From JALHTG01 sp964528315 (lineage in GTDB: Archaea; Thermoproteota; Bathyarchaeia; 40CM-2-53-6; JALHTG01), in the NCBI GenBank assembly GCA_964528315.1, contig CAZGRO010000011.1:1-19890 (forward strand): a stretch of 19,890 nt of DNA, written 5' to 3'. Below are positions 1-7,096 of this stretch, one piece after another. The stretch's first letter is position 1, and each line of letters opens with the position of its first letter. The notes under the pieces are model-generated. The model ran no database searches. It saw only the letters and a program-made list of their open reading frames with translations, and was not told where the DNA came from. The translations under genes and the position numbers were made by a program.

Positions 1-231
1 GAGAGACAGGAGGCAAAGGCCATTGTTACACCTCAGAAGAAGTTCGATGTTGGAGGTGGAGCAGGGCACAAGGTGGAGTGCCCCGTCATGGGTGGAGTTG
101 TTGGGTTAATACTCGATGCAAGAGGGCGCCCCTTGCGACTGCCGAAAGATGATGCGGTGAGAAAGGATTTGCTGATCAAATGGTTCCAAGCCTTGAGCGT
201 GTATCCGGCAGATATGCTTCAGAAGATGTAG
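1..231 (+). CDS. GlmL/MutL-family ATPase, C-terminal fragment
   Basis: Open from the first base with no start in the window, so only the last 76 residues are present. They read as the C-terminal tail of the GlmL/MutL family, the ASKHA-type ATPase (actin/Hsp70 fold) named after its gene beside B12-dependent glutamate mutase. Recognisable pieces are a FDVGGGAGHK segment near residues 16-25, then GLILDARGRPLRLP near 36-49, then KWFQALSVYP near 62-71. In the family these close the protein after its ATPase core. No mutase subunit is visible here. The next gene starts 20 bases after the stop, consistent with one transcript. The known role suggested for GlmL is as a chaperone or reactivator of a B12 mutase; that this copy does so is an inference. 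Family assignment rests on recalled sequence pattern over a short stretch. Confidence 0.72.
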   Translation, partial: ERQEAKAIVTPQKKFDVGGGAGHKVECPVMGGVVGLILDARGRPLRLPKDDAVRKDLLIKWFQALSVYPADMLQKM

Positions 232-251
232 GGAGAAGGTGAAGGGCTGAG

Positions 252-1400
252 ATGAAGGCGAACTCAACTGACTCGAGTGAGGCATATGCCTACACACCGG
301 GACTCAAGGTCAAGCGAGCCACAACGGTCTCAAAAACGAGAAAGCTTCCGATACGGGGCGAGGTGTGCGTAAATGTCGGGGACGAGGTGAACTTCGACAA
401 GATCATAGCTAGGACACAACTGAGCGGCAATCCTGAAATCATCAATGCGGCACTGCTCCTCGGCGTAGAAACGCAGGAGCTCCCAGAGCACGTCACAAAG
501 AAAATTGGAGAAAAAGTTGCAGGGGGCGAGGTCATTGCTGCCAGTGGCTCGCTGTTCGGGTTCATGAAGAAGCAGGTCACCTCCCCAGTGGACGGAACAA
601 TGGAATCCATCTCGGATGCCACCGGCCAGATCATAATCAGAGGCCTGCCGGTGCCTGTCGAGATAGACGCATACATACCAGGCAAAGTTGTTGAGTTGTT
701 GCCTGGGGAAGGAGCGGTCATAGAAACGAACGCCGCCTTTGTGCAAGGAATCTTCGGAGTAGGCGGGGAAACGCATGGCAGGATAAGAATGGCAGTAGAT
801 TCTCCTGACGAGGTGCTGACAGATGACAAAATCACTTCACAGGACAAAGGAGCAGTTGTGGTCGGCGGCTCTCTGGTAACCTTGGAGGCGCTGAGAAAAG
901 GCGCCGAGGTTGGAGTCGCATGCCTCGTCGCTGGCGGGGTCAACCACACAGATGTGACCACTTTCATAGGTGAGGAGATAGGCGTTGCCATAACGGGCCA
1001 AGAGGAGGTGGGATTGACTCTGATCATAACTGAGGGCTTTGGTAAAATGAACATGTCCCGCAGGACATTCGATCTACTCAAAAGCTTCGAAGGGCGCATG
1101 GCGTGTGCGAATGGAGCCACCCAGATAAGGGCAGGAGTACTTAGGCCCGAGATAATTATCCCTCACGAGAAGGTTGGGCCGCAGGTGGCGGACAAGGAAC
1201 TGGCTTCAGGTATGGTGCCTGGAACGCCTGTTCGGATTATTAGGTTGCCGTACTTTGGGGCAATTGGCAAGGTTGTCAGTCTTCCGGTGGAGCTTCAGCA
1301 AGTTGAATCCAGATCCTTCGTGAGAGTTCTGACTGTGGAGCTTGATGATGGTAGGATTGTATCTGTCCCAAGGGCTAACGTTGAGATCATAGAAGAATAG
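252..1400 (+). CDS. GlmL-linked protein with barrel-sandwich and KOW-like parts, function unknown
   Basis: A 382-residue protein belonging, as I recall it, to an uncharacterised family encoded beside glmL/mutL in Chloroflexi and some archaea. The N-terminal third looks like barrel-sandwich (lipoyl-like) halves: RGEVCVNVGDEV near 35-46 and TSPVDGTMESISDATGQIII near 113-132. It lacks the Lys of a true lipoyl or biotin site. The middle has Gly-rich segments (KGAVVVGGS near 198, CLVAGGVN near 224) and a conserved-looking ITEGFGKMNMS near 258-268. The end, from about 325 (GTPVRI...GAIGKVVSLP...DDGRIVSVPRANVEII), resembles a KOW/SH3-like barrel. No signal peptide or membrane segment is seen. The ATG at 252 follows a GGGAGAAGGTGAAGG stretch that can serve as a ribosome-binding site. 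It probably works with the upstream ATPase, but the reaction is unknown. Confidence 0.7.
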   Translation: MKANSTDSSEAYAYTPGLKVKRATTVSKTRKLPIRGEVCVNVGDEVNFDKIIARTQLSGNPEIINAALLLGVETQELPEHVTKKIGEKVAGGEVIAASGSLFGFMKKQVTSPVDGTMESISDATGQIIIRGLPVPVEIDAYIPGKVVELLPGEGAVIETNAAFVQGIFGVGGETHGRIRMAVDSPDEVLTDDKITSQDKGAVVVGGSLVTLEALRKGAEVGVACLVAGGVNHTDVTTFIGEEIGVAITGQEEVGLTLIITEGFGKMNMSRRTFDLLKSFEGRMACANGATQIRAGVLRPEIIIPHEKVGPQVADKELASGMVPGTPVRIIRLPYFGAIGKVVSLPVELQQVESRSFVRVLTVELDDGRIVSVPRANVEIIEE

Positions 1401-1513
1401 ATTGACCTTCTTTCAGCCATTCATCAGAAACCAATGTCGATGGTCTAGGTCGGACAGTGAAGTCGGTTCGACTGCGCATCGGATCCGTAGAACAGGGCTA
1501 TAGGCAAGCAACT

Positions 1514-1521
1514 CTTATGTG
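1514..1521 (+). promoter_or_regulatory. TATA box of the cupin gene
   Basis: CTTATGTG is centred about 24 bases before the GTG at 1541. This is the archaeal TATA-to-start spacing expected for a leaderless transcript, and no ribosome-binding site is present before the GTG. The preceding 1401-1510 shows no gene or tRNA. Confidence 0.5.
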
Positions 1522-1540
1522 ACATCTGTTTCAACATCAA

Positions 1541-1921
1541 GTGGTGAAAGACTTGAGCGTTAAGTTTCTGAAACTAGATGAGGTTGAAGCCAAGGAAGTC
1601 CTAGGCGGCCCAATCAAGATCCTGTTCACTCCAGACACAGCCAGCACGAAGCATCTCCGGTTCTCAGTCGGGTATTTTGACCCAGGCCAAGGACTAGACC
1701 TGCATATTCACCCGGAATCCGAGGAGGTCTACTACATAATCGAAGGACAAGGCACGGTGTACATTGGCAAAGAGAAAGCTGCAACAAGAGTTGAACGACA
1801 CACCGCCGTCTACATCCCATCTGGAACAGTACACGGCATTCGGAACACTGGCACGGGGAAGCTGCTGGTCGGATTTATGGTGGCCCCCGGGAGAGAGCAG
1901 TCGCAAAAGGTGTCAGCCTGA
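1541..1921 (+). CDS. Small single-domain cupin protein
   Basis: A 126-residue single cupin barrel. Cupin motif 1 is seen as H55-x-H57 followed by E61/E62 and a Gly about seven residues later; motif 2 as RHTAVYIPSGTVHGIRN at about 86-102, with H98. These residues make the usual 3-His/1-Glu metal site. Cupins of this size bind a divalent metal and act as small dioxygenases, isomerases or ligand sensors; nothing here fixes the substrate. GTG occurs twice in a row at 1541 and 1544, and either may start. The thioredoxin-like gene begins 6 bases after the stop, so the two are almost certainly co-transcribed, hinting at a redox or oxygen-related job (inference). Confidence 0.85.
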   Translation: MVKDLSVKFLKLDEVEAKEVLGGPIKILFTPDTASTKHLRFSVGYFDPGQGLDLHIHPESEEVYYIIEGQGTVYIGKEKAATRVERHTAVYIPSGTVHGIRNTGTGKLLVGFMVAPGREQSQKVSA

Positions 1922-1927
1922 CACGAT

Positions 1928-2472
1928 GTGGCGTCAGTGGCAGAAGATAGGCAAACAACTCGAAAAGGGAGCGCGGCGATAGTGATTTTCGATATGGCTG
2001 AGGCAGAGTTCAGGAAGAGAATAATCGAAGGCCGCGAATCGGCGGTGGTGCTCTTCCACATGCCCCGGTGCCCCTATTGCGTAGAGTTCGCGCCGAAATT
2101 CAGGGAACTATCCAAGAACATGAGAGTGATGGTTGTTCAGGTGGATATTTCTGACTACAACAGTGACCTCTGGGATGAATACCGGATCGAAGCAGTGCCA
2201 ACCNNNNNNNNNNNNNNNNNNNNNNNNNNNNNNNNNNNNNNNNNNNNNNNNNNNNNNNNNNNNNNNNNNNNNNNNNNNNNNNNNNNNNNNNNNNNNNNNN
2301 NNNTTCTGACTACAACAGTGACCTCTGGGATGAATACCGGATCGAAGCAGTGCCAACCATCATAGCCTTCAAAGGGGGACAGATCTGCTCTAGGGCCGAC
2401 GCAATCCTCCACGTAGGCTTAAGCATCGGACGCCTCGAAGAGGAAATGCAGAAGAGGCCCGAATGCTTCTAG
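1928..2472 (+). CDS. Thioredoxin-fold protein (CPYC), interrupted by a false assembly gap
   Basis: As deposited, the frame is lost in 100 Ns (2204-2303). The 55 bases before and after the Ns are identical; merging them restores one frame running to the TAG at 2470-2472 and giving about 129 residues. The repaired protein has a C48-P-Y-C51 redox motif, a typical strand VVLFHMPRCPYC before it, VDISDYN near 72-78, and cis-proline P91 in EAVPTIIAFKGG. CPYC is the glutaredoxin-style active site, but the overall layout is thioredoxin. Length is close to thioredoxin (about 105) with extra N-terminal residues; in-frame GTG at 1982 or ATG at 1994 could be the real start instead of GTG 1928. It follows the cupin by 6 bases. 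Likely a cytosolic dithiol oxidoreductase; partner unknown. Confidence 0.85.
2149..2203 (+). repeat. 55-bp direct repeat, copy left of the gap
   Basis: Identical base for base to 2304-2358. It lies directly against the run of Ns. It is best explained as the same genomic segment present at the ends of two contigs rather than a biological repeat. Confidence 0.95.
2204..2303. other. Assembly gap of exactly 100 Ns
   Basis: A round-number spacer joining two contigs. The flanking identical 55-mers imply that the contigs really overlap and that no sequence is missing. See the thioredoxin-fold gene, which becomes intact on merging. Confidence 0.97.
2304..2358 (+). repeat. 55-bp direct repeat, copy right of the gap
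   Basis: Exact copy of 2149-2203. The reading frame VDISDYNS...EAVPT continues from this copy into IIAFKGGQ, showing that only one copy belongs in the gene. Confidence 0.95.
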
Positions 2473-2597
2473 ACTATTCCTGCAAAAACACGAAACGTAT
2501 TCTTCGAAGTAAACTTCTCGCCATTTGGCGAAAGAACATTGCTGAAATACGCATAAGTCCATACTATGTAAGGCTCAGTAAGTCTTGATGGTGTATT

Positions 2598-3731
2598 ATG
2601 AACGGCGAGGAATCGATCAAACGAAGAGTAGACGCCACACTGGCCGAGGTCAAAGCACGTGGTTTCGACACCGTTGTCTTCATGAATGAGATCATTGGCC
2701 AGAACCCGGCGAACTTCCTGTACGTTTCAGGCCCATGGGGATACGGAGAGGAGCACGCTGCTCTCATCTTCAGCGTAAACGGTGCGTCAACAGTCGTTAT
2801 GCCTCATTGGCGCGCCTCCAGAATGGAGGAGAAACATATCTACGATCATGTGATCGCGATCAAGCAGGAAAAGGGACAACACATCAAAGCCACAAAGGAA
2901 GCCTTAGAGCGCTTTCATGATGCAAAACGCGTCTGCTTCGATCTCTCAACCATGAGCGCCCAGTTTGCACTTCAAACGATGAAGGCATTGAACGCGAATC
3001 TAAACGAGAAGTCAGACATCTCCGATCACGTATTCAAGCTGAGAATGATCAAGGACCAGTACGAGCTCGATGAGATCAAGAAGGCTATTAGAATAACGGA
3101 GGAGTCGGTGCATGAACTCGCCACAAACACGCGACCAGGCCAAACCGCCATAGAGCTCAAGAAGAAGATGGATGCCTCCATGATCGAAAAGGGCGCCATA
3201 GAGTTCAGCTTTGAATCCACACTCAGCTTTGCAGCAGGCCTCCCAAGGCCGCCGGGCCCAATCAAACATGGCGACATGCTCGCGGTGGATGTGGGGTGCA
3301 GGGTGCCCTCGGGCTACTGCTCTGATATGGGTAGAAACATACCTCTGAGGCCCAGCTCCGAGGTGAAGGACTACCTTAACCAAGCCATATCCGCCCACAT
3401 GGAAAGCGTGAAGCTCATCAGGGACGGCGCCATTGCCAGCGAGGTTCTGGAAGGATCCAACAGGGTCAATGCTGAATACGGGTTTGACCCAATGGTGCGC
3501 TGCGGACACCAAATCGGCCTAGAATGCCACGACTACACGATGCCCTTCGCCCCCAACTTCGGTTCATTGCAGGAAGACAGGAAGCCCTTGAAGGAAGGGA
3601 TGACCGTTACCTATGAGCCGCCGCACAACATAGCCAAGAAAGGCCTGAGAACCCACTTTGAGGACATAATCCTCGTAGCGAAAGGAGGCCCAGTCATCCT
3701 AAACAAGCTGCCCTTAGACTTCTTCTGGTAA
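2598..3731 (+). CDS. M24 family metallopeptidase (Xaa-Pro dipeptidase/aminopeptidase P type)
   Basis: A 377-residue two-domain protein. The N-terminal part (about 1-150) is the creatinase-like domain; the C-terminal part has the pita-bread fold. All five dinuclear-metal ligands can be placed: D231 (AVDVG), D243 (CSDMGR), H304 (CGHQIG), E340 (TYEPP) and E355 (HFEDIIL). Family members cleave X-Pro bonds of small peptides in the cytosol; the M24 family also includes creatinase-like enzymes and relatives with other substrates, so the substrate is open. Start is ATG at 2598; a TATA-like ACTATGTAA at 2563-2571 puts the transcript start a few bases before it. It is a single gene, with 125 bases before it and a convergent gene after it. 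Confidence 0.88.
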   Translation: MNGEESIKRRVDATLAEVKARGFDTVVFMNEIIGQNPANFLYVSGPWGYGEEHAALIFSVNGASTVVMPHWRASRMEEKHIYDHVIAIKQEKGQHIKATKEALERFHDAKRVCFDLSTMSAQFALQTMKALNANLNEKSDISDHVFKLRMIKDQYELDEIKKAIRITEESVHELATNTRPGQTAIELKKKMDASMIEKGAIEFSFESTLSFAAGLPRPPGPIKHGDMLAVDVGCRVPSGYCSDMGRNIPLRPSSEVKDYLNQAISAHMESVKLIRDGAIASEVLEGSNRVNAEYGFDPMVRCGHQIGLECHDYTMPFAPNFGSLQEDRKPLKEGMTVTYEPPHNIAKKGLRTHFEDIILVAKGGPVILNKLPLDFFW

Positions 3732-3867
3732 CCCGCTTACCACGATCAAAAACCGACCATCGCCCCTTCCTAATGTTCATAGACACGAGGAAATGGAGTT
3801 GCAGGCCTGCGACTGGCAAAGTGAAGCATAGGTGCGAGAATGAGAGAGAACCGCGCTGCTCCGGAGC

Positions 3868-4557
3868 CTAAGACGCTGTCACGGTTCTTCTTCGCAGAAT
3901 CAGTATTCCTGCTGCAAACATGGAGCAGAAGATCAATGGGGCAAGGTTTTCTGTCCCGCTTCCAGCGGGTGGCGGATAAATCGACAATCCTGGAGGCAGC
4001 GATGTCACAGTTGTCCAAACGGTTCGAGTAAAGGTCGAGGTCCCTGTCTCGGTTAAGGTCATAGTCGTCACGATTACAACGGTCTGATTGTAGCCGCTCC
4101 AACGAGTAACCGTTTCAGTGACGACCGTAGGTATGCCGTACAGGTAGGTTACCGGAATTGATGCTGTGAACGCATATGTGCTGGTGACTGTCAGAACAAG
4201 CTGTGTGATCGTGCTATTGCCGACCACTGTCACGATGGGCTGCGTGTATGTTCCGGCCCAGCTCGTCACATATGGGTAATATCTTGTGGAAGTGGCCAGT
4301 GCACTGAGCGACTCCCTTGTAACAGTCGACAGCATCGAGGAAGACGAGGTCACGACCCTGGTGAATGTAGTGGTGACCGTATTCGTCTTCACGTAATATG
4401 TCATGACTGGAGTTTCGCGAAGCACAATGTATGATCTCCTGGTGGGCATAACGTAGAGCAAGGTGCCCCAAGCGGCCAAAGCTATTATGCACACAACCGC
4501 AATGAGCGCAATCCATTTTCTGCGAGTCGGCCGACGTTCCTCGAACAATCGCATCAC
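3868..4557 (-). CDS. Thr/Ser-rich membrane-anchored surface protein, hypothetical
   Basis: A 229-residue protein of unknown family. An N-terminal basic stretch (RRPTRRKW) is followed by a hydrophobic segment at about 17-37, which may be an uncleaved anchor or signal. Residues about 50-185 are dominated by Thr, Ser, Val and Tyr (TNTVTTTFTRVVTSSSS, TMTLTETGTSTFTRTVWTT) with several N-x-S/T sites, as expected of a beta-rich, heavily glycosylated exterior region. A Pro/Gly linker (LPPGLSIYPPPAGSG) leads to a second hydrophobic segment near 207-220 ending in RRR. This tripartite tail (linker, hydrophobic helix, basic end) resembles archaeal surface-protein anchors or sorting tails; no canonical PGF motif is seen. 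Two ATGs start it; the TATA position favours a leaderless mRNA. Confidence 0.75.
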   Translation of the reverse strand: MMRLFEERRPTRRKWIALIAVVCIIALAAWGTLLYVMPTRRSYIVLRETPVMTYYVKTNTVTTTFTRVVTSSSSMLSTVTRESLSALATSTRYYPYVTSWAGTYTQPIVTVVGNSTITQLVLTVTSTYAFTASIPVTYLYGIPTVVTETVTRWSGYNQTVVIVTTMTLTETGTSTFTRTVWTTVTSLPPGLSIYPPPAGSGTENLAPLIFCSMFAAGILILRRRTVTAS

Positions 4558-4578
4558 AACTGCAGCGTCTCCGACCCT

Positions 4579-4590
4579 CCTTTAATAGCC
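4579..4590 (-). promoter_or_regulatory. TATA box of the Thr-rich protein gene
   Basis: On the minus strand this reads GGCTATTAAAGG, centred about 28 bases before the first ATG (4557). It supports a leaderless transcript and the chosen start. Confidence 0.5.
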
Positions 4591-4647
4591 TATTCCCCAA
4601 GAAACCCTAAATCCGTCCCGTGACCACGGCTTCGACTTGCACAGAGA

Positions 4648-4657
4648 AAGATATATC
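4648..4657 (+). promoter_or_regulatory. TATA box of the eL40 gene
   Basis: AAGATATATC lies about 50 bases before the eL40 ATG, predicting a leader of roughly 25 nt. A GAGGG at 4688-4692 within that leader could bind the ribosome. Confidence 0.5.
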
Positions 4658-4703
4658 TGAATCAATCGCTCTCTGGGAGCGACGCAGCGAGGGAAATTGA
4701 CAG

Positions 4704-4868
4704 ATGCCCATAACCGATGTTGCGAAGAAGCAGCTTGCACAAAGACATCGGCTATTCTACAAGATCTGCCGCCACTGTGGGGTTCGAAATTCCCCTGGTG
4801 CGTATCGGTGCAGAAAATGCCGCAGTAGCGGCCTAAGATGGAAGAAGAGAGAGCTCGGCGCCAAGTAG
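4704..4868 (+). CDS. rpl40e: Ribosomal protein eL40
   Basis: A 54-residue zinc protein of the large ribosomal subunit, found only in archaea and eukaryotes (in eukaryotes as the ubiquitin fusion). It starts MPITDVAKKQLAQRH and holds two CxxC pairs, KICRHCG near 21-27 and YRCRKCRSSGLRW near 34-46, the four cysteines of the single zinc site. Length and basic composition match archaeal eL40. The gene stands alone between a divergent surface-protein gene and the 3' end of aspS, whose stop lies 5 bases beyond this one. The start is the only sensible ATG. Confidence 0.93.
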   Translation: MPITDVAKKQLAQRHRLFYKICRHCGVRNSPGAYRCRKCRSSGLRWKKRELGAK

Positions 4869-4873
4869 ACTTC

Positions 4874-6211
4874 TCACGGCGTCAATCGGTATCTGTCTCG
4901 AGGAAACAGAGTGACCTCCCGAATATTCTCCACACCAAGCAACGCCATCAGTAACCGTTCTAGGCCGAAGGCCCAACCTGCATGAGGCGGCATGCCATAG
5001 TCAAAGGATTTGAGATGATCCTCAAACACCTTCGGATCAAGCCGGTTCTCCCTCAACCTTCCAACAAGCTGCTCCTTTAGGTCTATGCGTGATCCTCCTG
5101 AGGCGATCTCCACCCATTGGTACATGAAGTCGAATCCGTAGCTGACCGCTGGCTTGTCCTCCCTAGGCTTGATGTAGAAGGCCTTCGCCTTCGTAGGCCA
5201 ATCGGTGATGAAGTAGAACTCTTTTCGATGTCTCTCCTCAAGAGCGCGATATGCTGGTGTCGGAATATCTTCGCCCCAAGCAATATTCTCCCCTCTTTCA
5301 TTCAGCTCTCGCAAAACCTCATCATACGTATACCTTCTCAATGGAAGCGAAGGAACCGGGAGGCTAACATTCAGCCGTTTCAATTCCTCTGCGCAGGTCG
5401 AGTTAACATGATTGACTATGACTAGGGTCAGCTCCTCCAGAACCCTCATCACATCCTCTGAGGTCGCAAAAGCCTCCTCGACATCAACTGAAGTGAACTC
5501 ATTCGTGTGCCTTACCGTGTCAAACTCCTCAGCTCTGAAGAACGGGCCGATCTCATAGACCTTCTCGAAAACTGTGACCAGCTGCTCCTTGTAGAGTTGA
5601 GGGCTCTGAGCCAGATACGCTCTTCTCTCAAAATACTCTACTGGGAACAGAGCCGCCCCTCCCTCAGTGGCGCTCACGATAAGCCTGGGGGTGAGGATCT
5701 CAATGAAGTCCTTTTTCCGAAGGAACTCTCGCGTCGCTATCAGAACTTCGTTTCTTACCTTGAAAATAGCGGAGGGCTCGGGCCGGCGGAGGTCCAGAAT
5801 TCTGGCGTTTAGGCGAACATCTAGGTCCGCGGGAACGCGGCCGGTAGGATCGAGAGGAAGCGGATAGGCAACCTCACCTAGGATCCTAATTTCTGCAGGG
5901 ATCAGCTCAACGCCCTTGGGCGCAGCCTTCTCCGCGTGGACTATTCCCTTGACTCCGATCGCGAACTCCTTCCCTATTCTTGAGACCTTCTCCAGAACCT
6001 CCTTCGAGACCTTCGTCTTCGGAACAGTCACCTGCACCAATCCGTTTCTATCCCTAAGAGTCAGGAACAGGATCTTTCCCAGATCTCTGAGGTCCTGAAC
6101 CCAACCGAAGACAACTACCTCTCTTCCATCAAGATCCGGAACTATCTCAGTGGAGTGATGAGTTCTATTCCAGTCACCTATTCTGTCGACGGTCAAACTT
6201 CCAACGCTCAT
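4874..6211 (-). CDS. aspS: Aspartyl-tRNA synthetase, archaeal type, probably non-discriminating
   Basis: A 445-residue class IIb synthetase that charges tRNA with aspartate. The N-terminal OB-fold anticodon domain covers about 28-115 (VVVFGWVQDLRDLG...FLTLRDRNGLVQVT). Catalytic motif 2 is GPFFRAEEFDTVRHTNEFTSVD, and motif 3 is GWAFGLERLLMALLGVENIREV followed by the archaeal end TLFPRDRYRLTP. In the anticodon domain, the position that is Trp in Asn-excluding archaeal enzymes is Gln (GWVQ), and the position of the discriminating Lys appears to be Pro (EKAAPKG). Pro there is a known mark of enzymes that also charge tRNA-Asn, for later amidation by GatCAB; the alignment is from memory. It is the last gene of the sucCD operon, 3 bases after sucD. 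Confidence 0.94.
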   Translation of the reverse strand: MSVGSLTVDRIGDWNRTHHSTEIVPDLDGREVVVFGWVQDLRDLGKILFLTLRDRNGLVQVTVPKTKVSKEVLEKVSRIGKEFAIGVKGIVHAEKAAPKGVELIPAEIRILGEVAYPLPLDPTGRVPADLDVRLNARILDLRRPEPSAIFKVRNEVLIATREFLRKKDFIEILTPRLIVSATEGGAALFPVEYFERRAYLAQSPQLYKEQLVTVFEKVYEIGPFFRAEEFDTVRHTNEFTSVDVEEAFATSEDVMRVLEELTLVIVNHVNSTCAEELKRLNVSLPVPSLPLRRYTYDEVLRELNERGENIAWGEDIPTPAYRALEERHRKEFYFITDWPTKAKAFYIKPREDKPAVSYGFDFMYQWVEIASGGSRIDLKEQLVGRLRENRLDPKVFEDHLKSFDYGMPPHAGWAFGLERLLMALLGVENIREVTLFPRDRYRLTP

Positions 6212-6214
6212 CGA

Positions 6215-7090
6215 TCACTTTCGGATAAGATCAGCTAAGAGTCGAGCGACATCGGTCGGCTTATCAGCAACCTTCACGCCAGCGTCTCTCAGAGCCTCAA
6301 TCTTACTGTCCGCTGTGCCCGTTTTGCCAGAGATTATCGCTCCAGCATGCCCCATTCTCTTCCCAGGTGGAGCAGTCCGACCCGCGACATATCCTGCGAC
6401 CGGCTTCGGATAGGAGGTCCTCTTAATGTGTTCTGCGGCCTGCTCCTCAGCGTTTCCTCCAATCTCGCCGATCAACGCAACCGCCTTCGTCTCCGCATCC
6501 ATCCTGAACATATCCAGCAGGTCAATGAAACTCAGTCCAACAATAGGATCCCCGCCAATCCCAAGACAGGTGCTTTCACCAAGTCCAGACCTTGTCAAGC
6601 CTGAAGCAATCTCATATGTCAGAGTTCCACTTCTCGAGACCAATCCCACGACGCCTTTCGCGAAAGCCCGACCGGGCATGATCCCAAGCTTACATTCTTC
6701 AGGCGTTATTATGCCCGGGGTGTTAGGGCCGATCAATGTGGTTCCTCTCTCTCGCGCCACCGCCACAAACTCCATTGCGTCTCTGACAGGAATTCCCTCA
6801 GTAATGATGATGACTGGATTAAGCCCAGCGTCAATAGCTTCAAGCACAGCATCCTTCGCAAACGGAGCCGGCACAAAAACTACCGAAGTGTTCGCTTTAT
6901 GTGCCTCCGTCGCTTCTTCCACTGTGTCATAGACTGGAACCTCGTGAACGTTTGTTCCGCCTTTCCCAGGGGAAGTGCCAGCAACGATTTTCGTGCCGTA
7001 CTCCAACATCAGCCTCGTGTGAAAATCTCCCTGTGAGCCGGTTATGCCTTGAACCACCGCCCTCGTATTGCTACCTACAAGAATCCCCAT
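6215..7090 (-). CDS. sucD: Succinate-CoA ligase (ADP-forming), alpha subunit
   Basis: A 291-residue subunit that binds CoA and carries the phosphohistidine. The CoA-binding Rossmann start is seen as RAVVQGITGSQGDFHTRLM near 10-28; IGPNTPGII near 120 and the ligase part (SRSGTLTYEI, GIGGDP) follow. The active-site His is H248 in GHAGAIISG, close to His246 of the E. coli enzyme. With SucC it interconverts succinyl-CoA and succinate with nucleotide phosphorylation. It lies 6 bases after sucC and 3 before aspS, so translation is probably coupled. The length is normal and nothing is missing. Confidence 0.96.
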   Translation of the reverse strand: MGILVGSNTRAVVQGITGSQGDFHTRLMLEYGTKIVAGTSPGKGGTNVHEVPVYDTVEEATEAHKANTSVVFVPAPFAKDAVLEAIDAGLNPVIIITEGIPVRDAMEFVAVARERGTTLIGPNTPGIITPEECKLGIMPGRAFAKGVVGLVSRSGTLTYEIASGLTRSGLGESTCLGIGGDPIVGLSFIDLLDMFRMDAETKAVALIGEIGGNAEEQAAEHIKRTSYPKPVAGYVAGRTAPPGKRMGHAGAIISGKTGTADSKIEALRDAGVKVADKPTDVARLLADLIRK

Positions 7091-7096
7091 CCCCGC

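Noticed and set aside
290..1120. A 276-codon open frame on the minus strand.
   Set aside because: It is the antisense shadow of the 382-residue gene; its composition is Ser/Pro/Thr-rich with no recognisable motif.
1440..1500. GGTTCGAC-like T-loop sequence suggesting a tRNA gene.
   Set aside because: No matching acceptor, D-arm or anticodon stem could be built around it.
2149..2358. The duplicated 55-mer as a genuine tandem repeat or programmed rearrangement.
   Set aside because: Perfect identity, position directly against 100 Ns and frame restoration on merging all point to contig overlap.
3797..3814. An 18-base near-palindrome (centre AGGCCT, one mismatched pair) between the M24 peptidase and Thr-rich genes.
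   Set aside because: About this many such palindromes are expected by chance in 20 kb; it has no loop for a terminator hairpin and is not near a promoter.
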